Source: Neisseria musculi
GTDB taxonomy: Bacteria > Pseudomonadota > Gammaproteobacteria > Burkholderiales > Neisseriaceae
NCBI RefSeq assembly: GCF_014297595.2
Contig: NZ_CP060414.2
Coordinates: 2,480,001-2,544,000, forward strand
Length of the DNA: 64,000 nt
Reading direction: 5' to 3'
How positions within the stretch are numbered: position 1 is the stretch's first letter; every line of letters begins with the position of its first letter. The notes under the pieces were generated by a model. The model was not told the origin of the DNA. It saw nothing but the letters and a program-made list of their open reading frames with translations, and did no database searches. This document shows, one piece after another, positions 28,778 to 39,851 of the stretch. A program made the position numbers and the translations under genes.

Positions 28778-28889
28778 GAGAAAAGAAGAGGGTTTGGGGC
28801 ATCCACACTTATCGGTGAACTGTGGCATTGAAGATGCGGTTAAAGGTTTCGGAGGGCAGGCGCAATGTTTGTTGTCCGTAACGGGGCCT

Positions 28890-28966
<77 letters not shown>

Positions 28967-28971
28967 TGATT

Positions 28972-29047
28972 GGGGGCATAGCTCAGTTGGTAGAGCACCT
29001 GCTTTGCAAGCAGGGGGTCATCGGTTCGATCCCGTTTGCCTCCACCA
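28972..29047 (+). tRNA. tRNA-Ala (TGC)
   Basis: This 76-base tRNA has acceptor GGGGGCA pairing with TGCCTCC, anticodon loop TTTGCAA (TGC) and an encoded CCA end. It lies six bases after tRNA-Ile. Confidence 0.97.
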
Positions 29048-29403
29048 AAACAGTGCAAATGAAAGCGGATTGTAAAGTTTGCTTTGATTTGCGTTGTTGG
29101 GAACAAACATTCCCGATACCGCATTGTTCTTTAACAAATTGGAAAGCCGAAATCAACAAACAAAGACAAAGTTGGTCGGATTTGACTCGGGCATCTGCAA
29201 GATGCCGGGGTTTGGGCGGTTGAGGCCGTCTGAAAAGAATCCGGCCGCAGTATTTGGGTGATGATTGTATCGACCGTATCCTGAAAGACAAAAGGCAGGA
29301 TATGGTACACAACAAAGCAGTAAGCTTTATCAGATTAGGGAATCTAAGCAGGATTGGTAGTCAACGCCGGTTACTGCGAAGTCGGAAGGTTCTTCAAATG
29401 ATA
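29048..29403. other. Spacer between tRNA-Ala and 23S with second boxA
   Basis: This is the internal transcribed spacer, about 355 bp. It contains boxA (TGTTCTTTAACA at 29125-29136) and a DUS at about 29223. No gene is present. Confidence 0.8.
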
Positions 29404-32290
<2,887 letters not shown>

Positions 32291-32437
32291 CATTTGAAGG
32301 ACTTTGAAACATAAACAAAGCCTCAGAGATAAAGCTTACCGATGAAGATACTTCATCACCGATACTCGCAATGTTGGTTAAAGAATAAATAAGCGGAGCA
32401 AAACCTCCGTAACGGCTTTTTGATTTGTACAGTTTAA

Positions 32438-32552
32438 GTCTGGCGGCCATAGCGGGTTGGTCCCACGCCTTCCCATCCCGAACAGGACCGTGAAACGACC
32501 CAGCGCCGATGATAGTGTGGATACCCATGTGAAAGTAGGTCACTGCCAGACA
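32438..32552 (+). rRNA. rrf: 5S ribosomal RNA
   Basis: It begins GTCTGGCGGCCATAG and ends CACTGCCAGACA; the terminal TCTGGC/GCCAGA helix fixes the ends to within a few bases. CGAACAGGACCGTGAAACG is the conserved loop region. Confidence 0.95.
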
Positions 32553-32560
32553 CCCCTTCA

Positions 32561-32590
32561 AAGCCCCCGGTACGGAAGTATCGGGGGCTT
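32561..32590 (+). terminator. rRNA operon terminator
   Basis: AAGCCCCCG and CGGGGGCTT enclose a 12-base loop (GTACGGAAGTAT), followed by a T-containing tract, immediately after 5S. Confidence 0.85.
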
Positions 32591-32831
32591 GCTTTCGGTC
32601 AGAAAACAACAAACGGGAAACGCTATAGAAGCGCAGAGATAACGGAATAAGGGAACCAATCCAAATCCCAAAAGTAAAGTGTTGCCGGACGGCAACAACA
32701 GTTACCATGGTTACCGTTTGCCGGCGGAAAAGTATTTGAAAAACGGGACCCATCGTTTATGATGAATGCAGTACCGGACAGATGAGGGAAGAAGGGCGGT
32801 ACCGCCACAATATTCATTACGGAGCAAAACC

Positions 32832-33134
32832 ATGAAACTGAAACTTTATTTATTGGGTATCTTGAGCGCGATAACCCCGACGCTGTTGCTGGCGGCGGTA
32901 AACATCAACACGGCAACGGCGGAGGAGCTGAAGGCGCTGCCGGGGATAGGGCCCTCGAAGGCTGCCGCGATAGTGGAGTACCGCAGTCAGAACGGCAGCT
33001 TTAAAAGCGTGGACGATTTGAAGAATGTGAAAGGGATAGGCGAAGGGATTCTGTCCAAGTTGAGGGAGGAAGCAACGGTAGAGGGCAAAGCAGCGGGGAA
33101 AGCGCAGCCGGCAGTGAAGAAACCGGCCAAGTAG
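32832..33134 (+). CDS. comE: ComE (ComEA-type) competence DNA-binding protein
   Basis: This 100-residue periplasmic DNA-binding protein pulls transforming DNA across the outer membrane. It has a signal peptide (MKLKLYLLG, cleavage near LLAA, residues 19-22). A helix-hairpin-helix domain follows (NINTATAEELKALPGIGPSK, residues 24-43), with a second GIGEG hairpin, and the tail is Lys/Ala/Pro-rich. I use ATG 32832 with GGAG 8 bp upstream. In pathogenic Neisseria identical comE copies follow each rRNA operon, and this copy is in the same position, 280 bp after 5S. Confidence 0.95.
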   Translation: MKLKLYLLGILSAITPTLLLAAVNINTATAEELKALPGIGPSKAAAIVEYRSQNGSFKSVDDLKNVKGIGEGILSKLREEATVEGKAAGKAQPAVKKPAK

Positions 33135-33213
33135 GAGACGGGCGGCACACCGGCCTTTGTTCTGCCTGTGAACAGCTGTCTCCCAAAACAGGATCTCCCC
33201 GCTTCTCTTTCTC

Positions 33214-33240
33214 CCCATACGGCAGCAGCTGCCGTATGGG
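33214..33240 (+). terminator. comE terminator
   Basis: CCCATACGGCAGC and GCTGCCGTATGGG form a near-perfect 13-bp stem followed by TTTTGTTT, about 80 bp after comE. Confidence 0.85.
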
Positions 33241-33353
33241 TTTTGTTTATCCGCAGAGTCTGCCGCGGGCAGTGCGCCGGCGCAGCAGGTACAGGACCGC
33301 CAAACGGTGCAGGCATACATTTGGTTCTGAAGGTAGATTAGGTTTTTTTAAGG

Positions 33354-33785
33354 GGGGCTGACGTAGATTAGCGCTCATGACAGGCTGCTAAAATGAAGAT
33401 AACAAACTGTAAATTAAGCAAAAAAAGCACAGAAGAAACTACTCGGATATTTTGTGCCGGAAGTTACCGCCGTTCGGCTGCCGATGTCTTGGGTATCCGG
33501 CCCAACACCGCCATACTCTTTTACCGCAAAATCCGCCTCGTCATCAGCCGTCATTCGGCCTTGGAGGCCGATCAGGTTTTTGAAGGTTCCGTAGAGTCAG
33601 ATGAGAGCTGCTCCGGCGGTAAGCGCAAAGGAAAACGCGGCACAGGAGCCGCAGGCAAAGTGGTGGTTTTCGGTATCCTCAAACGTGGCGGCAAGGTTTA
33701 TACCGTGGTCGTGGATAACGCCAAAAAAGAGAGTTTGTTGCCTGTTATTACGAAGAAAATCATGCCGGATAGTGTGGTAATCTAG
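33354..33785 (+). mobile_element. Truncated IS1016 (IS1595 family) element
   Basis: A terminal-repeat-like GGGGCTGACGTAGATTAGC at 33354-33372 precedes a transposase fragment. Only the left end and about 55 percent of a normal element remain; I find no right terminal repeat before ubiD. IS1016 relatives are common in Neisseria and Haemophilus. Confidence 0.75.
33393..33785 (+). pseudogene. IS1016-type transposase, frameshifted and truncated
   Basis: The 130-codon frame begins MKITNCKL and contains SAADVLGI, AILFYRKIR, GKRKGKRGTGAAGKVVVFG and MPDSVV, all IS1016-family transposase sequence of the DDE/DDN type. It ends at a TAG where the family continues with a TDCYRSYD-like catalytic region. 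Between about 33427 and 33478 the annotated frame does not match the family, but the next frame does (KKLLGYFVPEVTA). One extra A in the run at 33420-33426 and a compensating missing base near 33475 explain this. The DESC motif replaces the usual DESY. The transposase is inactive. Confidence 0.78.
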
Positions 33786-33891
33786 TACGGTTCCAAGTTT
33801 TGTTATAATAACTACCTTTTCAGCCCGTATTAGGCTGGTCGTTTGAAACGGTTTGTAATTTTTTCAGACGACCTTAGGTGGTCTTAAAATA

Positions 33892-35376
33892 ATGTCAATG
33901 AAATATAATGACTTACGAGACTTTATTCAAAAGCTCGAACAAGAAAATAAGCTAAAACGCATCAGTATACCGGTTTCTCCATATTTGGAAATGACCGAAA
34001 TCGCTGACCGTGTATTGCGCACAGAAGGGCCGGCTTTGCTGTTTGAAAATGCAGTATGCGCTAATGGTGGCCGCTATGATTTTCCCGTATTGGCCAATTT
34101 ATTCGGCACACCGGAACGGGTTGCGATGGGTATGGGCGCGGACAGTGTGGCCAAGCTGCGTGAAATCGGCCAAACGCTGGCTTACTTGAGAGAACCCGAG
34201 CCGCCCAAAGGCATTAAAGATGCATTTTCCAAACTACCTCTGTTGAAAGATATTTGGAGTATGGCTCCGAATGTGGTGAAAAAAGCACCGTGTCAGGAAA
34301 TTGTTTGGGAGGGTGATGAGGTTGATTTAAATAAACTGCCGATTCAGCACTGCTGGCCGGAAGATGTTGCGCCGTTGGTGACTTGGGGTTTAACGGTAAC
34401 GCGCGGCCCGTATAAAAAACGTCAAAATCTCGGTATTTACCGCCAGCAGCTTATCGGCAAAAACAAATTGATTATGCGTTGGTTGGCGCATCGCGGCGGT
34501 GCCTTGGATTTTCAGGCTTATAAAAAAGCGTATCCGGGTATTCTATATCCGGTTGCGGTGGTGTTGGGCTGCGATCCGGCCACCATTTTGGGAGCAGTAA
34601 CGCCGGTGCCGGATACTTTGAGCGAATATCAGTTTGCTGGCTTATTGCGCGGATCGCGCACCGAATTGGTGAAATGTATCGGCAATGATTTGCAAGTGCC
34701 TGCACGCGCGGAAATTGTGCTGGAAGGTGTGATTCATCCTAATGAAACTGCGCTGGAAGGCCCTTATGGCGATCACACCGGTTATTACAATGAACAAGAT
34801 TACTTTCCCGTGTTCACAGTTGAGCGCATTACTATGCGCGAAAATCCAATTTACCACAGCACCTATACCGGCAAACCGCCTGACGAGCCAGCCGTGCTGG
34901 GCATGGCGTTGAACGAAGTGTTTGTGCCGCTGCTGCAAAAGCAGTTTCCTGAAATCATTGATTTTTATCTGCCTCCCGAAGGTTGCTCCTACCGTATGGC
35001 AATAGTCAGCATTAAAAAACAATATACAGGCCATGCCAAACGCGTGATGATGGGCTGCTGGAGTTTTTTGCGCCAGTTTATGTATACCAAATTCATTGTG
35101 GTGGTAGACGATGATGTAAACTGCCGTGAGTGGAAAGAAGTAGTGTGGGCAATGACCACCCGAATGGATCCGGTACGTGATACGGTATTGATTGAAAATA
35201 CACCGATTGATTATTTGGATTTCGCCAGCCCCGTTTCCGGCCTCGGCGGTAAAATGGGTTTGGACGCTACTAATAAGTGGCCGGGAGAAACTGACCGCGA
35301 GTGGGGCAGAGTCATCAAGCGCAGTGCCGACACGGTGGCCAAAGTCGATGCCATGTGGCACGATTTGGGGTTGTGA
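33892..35376 (+). CDS. ubiD: UbiD prenylated-FMN-dependent polyprenyl-4-hydroxybenzoate decarboxylase
   Basis: This 494-residue enzyme decarboxylates 3-polyprenyl-4-hydroxybenzoate in ubiquinone synthesis, using prenylated FMN supplied by UbiX. The UbiD segments are [20 protein letters not shown] near residue 145, [20 protein letters not shown] near 183 and the E-R-E catalytic region around [13 protein letters not shown]. The [15 protein letters not shown] region near 405 is also intact. Length matches E. coli UbiD. The gene follows the IS1016 remnant and a degenerate DUS (TTTTCAGACGACC). Confidence 0.96.
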   Translation: MSMKYNDLRDFIQKLEQENKLKRISIPVSPYLEMTEIADRVLRTEGPALLFENAVCANGGRYDFPVLANLFGTPERVAMGMGADSVAKLREIGQTLAYLREPEPPKGIKDAFSKLPLLKDIWSMAPNVVKKAPCQEIVWEGDEVDLNKLPIQHCWPEDVAPLVTWGLTVTRGPYKKRQNLGIYRQQLIGKNKLIMRWLAHRGGALDFQAYKKAYPGILYPVAVVLGCDPATILGAVTPVPDTLSEYQFAGLLRGSRTELVKCIGNDLQVPARAEIVLEGVIHPNETALEGPYGDHTGYYNEQDYFPVFTVERITMRENPIYHSTYTGKPPDEPAVLGMALNEVFVPLLQKQFPEIIDFYLPPEGCSYRMAIVSIKKQYTGHAKRVMMGCWSFLRQFMYTKFIVVVDDDVNCREWKEVVWAMTTRMDPVRDTVLIENTPIDYLDFASPVSGLGGKMGLDATNKWPGETDREWGRVIKRSADTVAKVDAMWHDLGL

Positions 35377-35728
35377 TTGGACAGTTTGTTGCACGGCTGT
35401 AAGGGGTAAAGCATATTCCCAATCGTTTGCTTTGCATCGGCAATCAAGTGTATTGCCGGTGAAGGATAAAGCAAAACAGAATATACTGCATTATTTGCTT
35501 CTGTGTTATTCACTATATATAGCCAAGCTACTTTGAGGGTGGTAACAGTATAGGCTTACCTTGATGCCACTACTTGCGCTATCTGGATCAGCCGCCTTAT
35601 CACTTCATTTTAGCGAATCAGCTATAGCATACAAAGCCGTCTGAAAACCAATATCCGTTGGTTTTCAGACGGCTTTTAAAATAAAAAAAGGAAACCGCAG
35701 TTTCCTTTTGAAATTCAAATATTGGGGC
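35377..35728. other. Intergenic region between convergent ubiD and rplT
   Basis: No gene is seen in this 352-bp gap. It ends in a strong bidirectional terminator that incorporates an inverted DUS pair. Confidence 0.65.
35633..35676. terminator. Bidirectional terminator of rplT/ubiD with extended DUS stem
   Basis: AAAGCCGTCTGAAAACCAA, TATCCG, TTGGTTTTCAGACGGCTTT form a perfect 19-bp stem with A/T tails on both strands. Confidence 0.9.
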
Positions 35729-36085
35729 TTAGGCTAACGCGGCTTTGGCTTTTTCTACCAGTTGGGCAAAAGCTGCTTTGTCAAATACAGCCAAATCAGC
35801 CAAAACTTTACGGTCAATTTCGACAGCAGCACGTTTGAGGCCGTTCATGAATTTGCTGTAAGACAGGCCGTTTTCACGGGCACCCGCGTTGATACGCACA
35901 ATCCACAGTTGGCGGAATTGGCGTTTGCGCTGGCGGCGGTCGCGATAGGCATATTGACCGGCTTTCATTACCGCCTGTTTGGCAACACGATAGACGTTTT
36001 TACGGCGACCGCGATAACCTTTGGCGAGCGCTAATACTTTTTTGTGACGGGCATGTGCGGTTACACCGCGTTTTACGCGTGGCAT
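35729..36085 (-). CDS. rplT: Ribosomal protein L20
   Basis: This 118-residue 50S protein begins [18 protein letters not shown] and carries the basic N-terminal extension and the globular [16 protein letters not shown] segment that bind 23S rRNA. It lies 12 bp downstream of rpmI on the same strand. In enterobacteria L20 represses this operon; such control is not evident from the sequence here. Confidence 0.98.
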   Translation of the reverse strand: MPRVKRGVTAHARHKKVLALAKGYRGRRKNVYRVAKQAVMKAGQYAYRDRRQRKRQFRQLWIVRINAGARENGLSYSKFMNGLKRAAVEIDRKVLADLAVFDKAAFAQLVEKAKAALA

Positions 36086-36097
36086 CTTCTATACTCC

Positions 36098-36295
36098 TTA
36101 AGCGTAGGGCAACATTTTGGCAACAGCAGCCAAATCGCGTTCGTTTACCATCGCGGTACCGCGCAACTGGCGTTTGTTTTTGGTGGTTTTCTTGGTCAGA
36201 ATATGGCGTTTGAACGCATGAGCGCGTTTCACACCGCCGTTACCCAGTACTTTAAAGCGTTTTTTGGCGCCCGACTTGGTTTTCATTTTAGGCAT
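36098..36295 (-). CDS. rpmI: Ribosomal protein L35
   Basis: This 65-residue 50S protein starts at ATG 36295 ([14 protein letters not shown]), four codons inside a longer frame. The conserved [13 protein letters not shown] and [10 protein letters not shown] segments are present. It is between infC and rplT in the usual order. Confidence 0.97.
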   Translation of the reverse strand: MPKMKTKSGAKKRFKVLGNGGVKRAHAFKRHILTKKTTKNKRQLRGTAMVNERDLAAVAKMLPYA

Positions 36296-36438
36296 GGGAT
36301 ACTCCATTCACTTATTAGATAAGGCATAAGGGGCTTTAAAACATTGTTTTAAACACTTGAAACCCTGATGCCACGGTTTTTGCCACAGAGTGTCAATCTC
36401 TTTACGCGGCAGCTTAAAGCAAGCTTCGGATTATAGTT

Positions 36439-36960
36439 TTATTTCTTTTTGGGCGCAATCATCATCACCATCTGACGGCCTTCCATTTTCGGAAACTGTT
36501 CAACGGTGCCTACTTCAACCAATTCTTCTTTCACCCGCTCCAAAAGTTGTGCTCCCAATTGTTGGTGCGCCATCTCGCGGCCGCGAAAGCGCAGGGTAAC
36601 TTTCACTTTGTCGCCGTCTGCCAAGAAGCGGTTGATGTTGCGCATTTTGATTTGGTAATCGCCCTCATCTGTGCCGGGGCGGAATTTGATTTCCTTAATC
36701 TGCACCTGTTTTTGGTTTTTTTTGGCCTCGTCCCGCTTTTTGGCCTGTTGGTATTTGTATTTACCGTAGTCCATCAGCTTGCATACAGGCGGCTTGGCTG
36801 TAGGGGAAATTTCCACCAAATCCACCTCTTGCTCTTCTGCCATAGCCAAAGCTTCTTTGAGTGATACCACACCGAGCTGTTCGCCGGTTCCACTGATTAG
36901 GCGCACTTCTTTGGCGGTGATTTCGCCGTTGATTCGTGCTTCGCGTTCTTGTGCGATGAT
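36439..36960 (-). CDS. infC: Translation initiation factor IF-3 with a non-AUG start
   Basis: IF-3 binds the 30S subunit and checks start-codon pairing. The body reads [20 protein letters not shown], then the linker [17 protein letters not shown] and the C-domain [13 protein letters not shown] with [10 protein letters not shown] at the end. I place the start at the ATC codon at 36958-36960, with AGGAG five to ten bases upstream, giving 173 residues. The first ATG in frame, at 37002, precedes the ribosome site and would add 14 unlikely residues. infC genes use ATT/ATC starts so that IF-3 represses its own translation. The surrounding three consecutive ATC codons leave the exact one uncertain. 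Confidence 0.93.
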   Translation of the reverse strand: MIAQEREARINGEITAKEVRLISGTGEQLGVVSLKEALAMAEEQEVDLVEISPTAKPPVCKLMDYGKYKYQQAKKRDEAKKNQKQVQIKEIKFRPGTDEGDYQIKMRNINRFLADGDKVKVTLRFRGREMAHQQLGAQLLERVKEELVEVGTVEQFPKMEGRQMVMMIAPKKK

Positions 36961-37115
36961 GATGTCTCCTGTATTGGGTTGGTTTTTGCAGCCTTCTGCC
37001 ATAAAAAACGAAGAATGCAGCCTTACGTTAAATTCCGCTATTTTAAACGCTTCCTCAGTAACTTGGAAAGCTCATTATCGAGCACACGCTGTTGGTTGTT
37101 GCGGCCATATTGCAT

Positions 37116-39746
37116 TTAAGCCAATTCTTCCACTTTTTTTACTGTTCGGTATGCTACTCCGTCAAACACCGCAAAACACCGTGCGGCACATCGGATTTTC
37201 TGCTGCTCGGTTTCGCGCAATTTATCCATGTCCACACCTTCCTGTATGCCTTTGCCGGTATTTTTTGTTTCGGCAACGAAATACACTTTTTCCTGGTTTT
37301 CCATCACTAAAGCCCAATCCGGGTTGTAGTTGCCGATGGGTGTGGGGATTTTAAAGCACTTGGGCAGCTTGAAATAAAACTTCACGTTTTCGTAGTTTTC
37401 GCAATCGAGGGCAAACCGGTTTTCTGTGTCGGAATCCAGTGGGATATAGTCGGCATAAATGGTTTTTTCTCTTTTTTTGCCGTCTTTCTGATTGATTGCA
37501 AATGTGTGTTCGTTTTTGAAAAACTCTTTACCGTCTTGCTCCAATTCCTGCCAGCTGGCCAGGCTTTGTTGATAAACCGAATCATCGTATGGCAGCCTGA
37601 AATATTCGATGCCCTCCATCATCAAACCGTATAAGGCCGTCTGAATTTTCTCGGTGGCCAAGTCGATAAACCGCTGCGGGTTATTGCCGATTTCGCCGAT
37701 TCTGCCTGACCGGTGCAGAATCTCGAACACGGTTTGCCGTGTCAGCAGGGTTTTCTTTTGGATTTCGTGCAATACATCGGGAATCTCCCAATCAATATCG
37801 GCCTGCTCTGCCCGGCTGCTGCGTTCTTCTCCCCAAATGCCGTCTGTTTGGGTTTGGCGGATTACCGCTTTCTGCACCATAATCTGCGGTTTTTGCACCT
37901 GCGCCATCTCTTTGATTTTTTCACAGGCCGTCTGAATCAGTTTTTCCCGCTCAAATTGCACCGAATAGCGCGTTTTATGCTGCAGTTTTTTCCATATTTC
38001 CAAAAAAGCAGGGTCTAAGGTAAAGCCTCTGCGGAAGTGCTGGCGCGTGCGCTTTGCTCTTGGCTTCGCACCGCCGTTGCCAAACTCGATGCCGCATTCG
38101 TCTTCATATTCTTTTTGCAGGTTGGCGGCAAAACTTTCGTAGCTTTCATTGGCAACCACGGTGAGAATGTTCACGCCCTCATCGCGCACCCGTTCGCCGC
38201 GCTGGTTCACTGCCAAACGCAAACCGCGCCCGATTTCCTGCCGTTTTTTAACCGGCGAGCGGGTTTCGTTGAGCGTGCAGATTTGAAACACATTGGGGTT
38301 GTCCCAACCTTCTTTCAGCGCGGAATGCGAGAAAATAAAGCGCAGCGGGCTGTTGAAAGACAATAGTTTTTCTTTGTCGCGCATAATCAGATCATAGGTT
38401 TTTTCATCGGCCGCGCTGCTGCCGTTAGTGTCTTTATCGCCGTTTTTGTCTTGCGAAAAATAGCCGTTGTGCGCGCCTGCCGCACTTTTGCCCGTTTCGC
38501 GCTCATAAATCTCTTCAAACCAGCGTGCAAACTTGCCGCCGTTGCGGTAATTCGCCACCCTGTCGATAAAAAACAGTGATAACACTTTGATACCTTTGGG
38601 ATTCAGGCGTTTTTCTTTTGCCAGATGCTCTTTGATGGTGCACTCAATCTGCTTTTTCATTACCTCATCGCGTAGGGCATCACCACCTTCGCCCAAAGTG
38701 ATGATTTGGCCGTTAGACAGCACCATCTCTGCGGCTTCTGCATCCAATCTGTTCACAATAAAGCCGTGCCGGTAGCTTTCATTGCCGCCCGATTTGTCAA
38801 ACAAATCATCACCCGATGCAATAGTTACCGTTTTTTTCTTGGTTTCTTTTTTATCTTGATAATGAATCTCCACTTTAGCCGACAATTTCTTTTTGCCGGG
38901 CACAAACCCTTTTAACACCACATACGCGCCGTTTACATCGTTTTTGGCCAAAACCGGCTCGACTTCGATCTGCTTCACCAGCTTCAGGTTGTAAGCCTCA
39001 ATCGGGTTCAGGCTGTAAATTTTATGATACGGGTTTTTATGTGTGGCCGAATAACGCAATACAAACAAAGGGTTCAGTGCATCAATTGCCTGTTTGGCCA
39101 AATCGGTTTCCATATTTTGCGGCTCGTCAATCATCACAATCGGGCGCGTGCCGCTGATCCACTGAATCGGGGCATTGCCGCTTTCGTTCACGCGGTTGAT
39201 CACATTTTTGTCTTTGTTAAACGCATCGATGTTCATCATCAGAATTTCAATATGATGGTTCACGGCAAAATTGCGCAGCGCATTCAAACGTTCGCTGCTG
39301 TACACATGAAATTGGAAAGCGGGCTTGTCGAAGGCCGTCTGAAAATGCGCCGTCATCGCGCGTATGCTCTGCACCACACCCTCGCGAATCGCCACACTCG
39401 GCACCACAATCACAAATTTTTTCCAGCCGTATCGGCGGTTCAACTCAAAAACCGTGCGCAGATAAACATAGGTTTTGCCCGTGCCCGTTTCCATTTCCAC
39501 TGAAAAATTCAAGCCGTGCTCGCCGATTTGCGTCTCGGGCTGCTTGAACGCTTTTTGCACTGCATTCAGATTGCGGCCGATTTCGCTGTGCGGCAGATGC
39601 AGACGGTTGGCCACCACCGGCGATGCTCCGCCTGCGTTCAATTCAAACAATTGCTTGTGGTTTGGCTCGCCTTCAAACAGGCGCACCACCGCGCCCACCG
39701 CATCGGTCTGATATTGCTGGTGTTCAAATTTAAGCTGCATATCCAT
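37116..39746 (-). CDS. res: Type III restriction enzyme Res subunit
   Basis: This 876-residue protein is the helicase/endonuclease subunit of a type III restriction-modification system. It cuts unmodified DNA after ATP-driven movement between inversely oriented sites. Walker A (METGTGKTY) is at residues 85-93, and the DEPQ helicase motif II is at about 207-210. Helicase motifs continue with LSLFFIDRVANYR and RQEIGRGLRL. The C-terminal endonuclease domain shows the PD-ExK pattern (NPDWALV followed by AETKNTGKG). The frame is intact. It is 105 bp downstream of mod and needs Mod for target recognition, so its activity follows the phase state of mod. Confidence 0.95.
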   Translation of the reverse strand: MDMQLKFEHQQYQTDAVGAVVRLFEGEPNHKQLFELNAGGASPVVANRLHLPHSEIGRNLNAVQKAFKQPETQIGEHGLNFSVEMETGTGKTYVYLRTVFELNRRYGWKKFVIVVPSVAIREGVVQSIRAMTAHFQTAFDKPAFQFHVYSSERLNALRNFAVNHHIEILMMNIDAFNKDKNVINRVNESGNAPIQWISGTRPIVMIDEPQNMETDLAKQAIDALNPLFVLRYSATHKNPYHKIYSLNPIEAYNLKLVKQIEVEPVLAKNDVNGAYVVLKGFVPGKKKLSAKVEIHYQDKKETKKKTVTIASGDDLFDKSGGNESYRHGFIVNRLDAEAAEMVLSNGQIITLGEGGDALRDEVMKKQIECTIKEHLAKEKRLNPKGIKVLSLFFIDRVANYRNGGKFARWFEEIYERETGKSAAGAHNGYFSQDKNGDKDTNGSSAADEKTYDLIMRDKEKLLSFNSPLRFIFSHSALKEGWDNPNVFQICTLNETRSPVKKRQEIGRGLRLAVNQRGERVRDEGVNILTVVANESYESFAANLQKEYEDECGIEFGNGGAKPRAKRTRQHFRRGFTLDPAFLEIWKKLQHKTRYSVQFEREKLIQTACEKIKEMAQVQKPQIMVQKAVIRQTQTDGIWGEERSSRAEQADIDWEIPDVLHEIQKKTLLTRQTVFEILHRSGRIGEIGNNPQRFIDLATEKIQTALYGLMMEGIEYFRLPYDDSVYQQSLASWQELEQDGKEFFKNEHTFAINQKDGKKREKTIYADYIPLDSDTENRFALDCENYENVKFYFKLPKCFKIPTPIGNYNPDWALVMENQEKVYFVAETKNTGKGIQEGVDMDKLRETEQQKIRCAARCFAVFDGVAYRTVKKVEELA

Positions 39747-39851
39747 TACCTGTAGGGTGCAAGTTATTGCACTATCCTGATTATTTACCGTTTGGGTGCG
39801 TCTTGATGCACCAAAATCAACGATATATCCGATCTTATCTTTCAGACGGCC

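Noticed and set aside
37002..37002. ATG at 37002 as the infC start
   Set aside because: It lies upstream of the AGGAG ribosome site and would add residues absent from IF-3 proteins. The ATC start is better supported.
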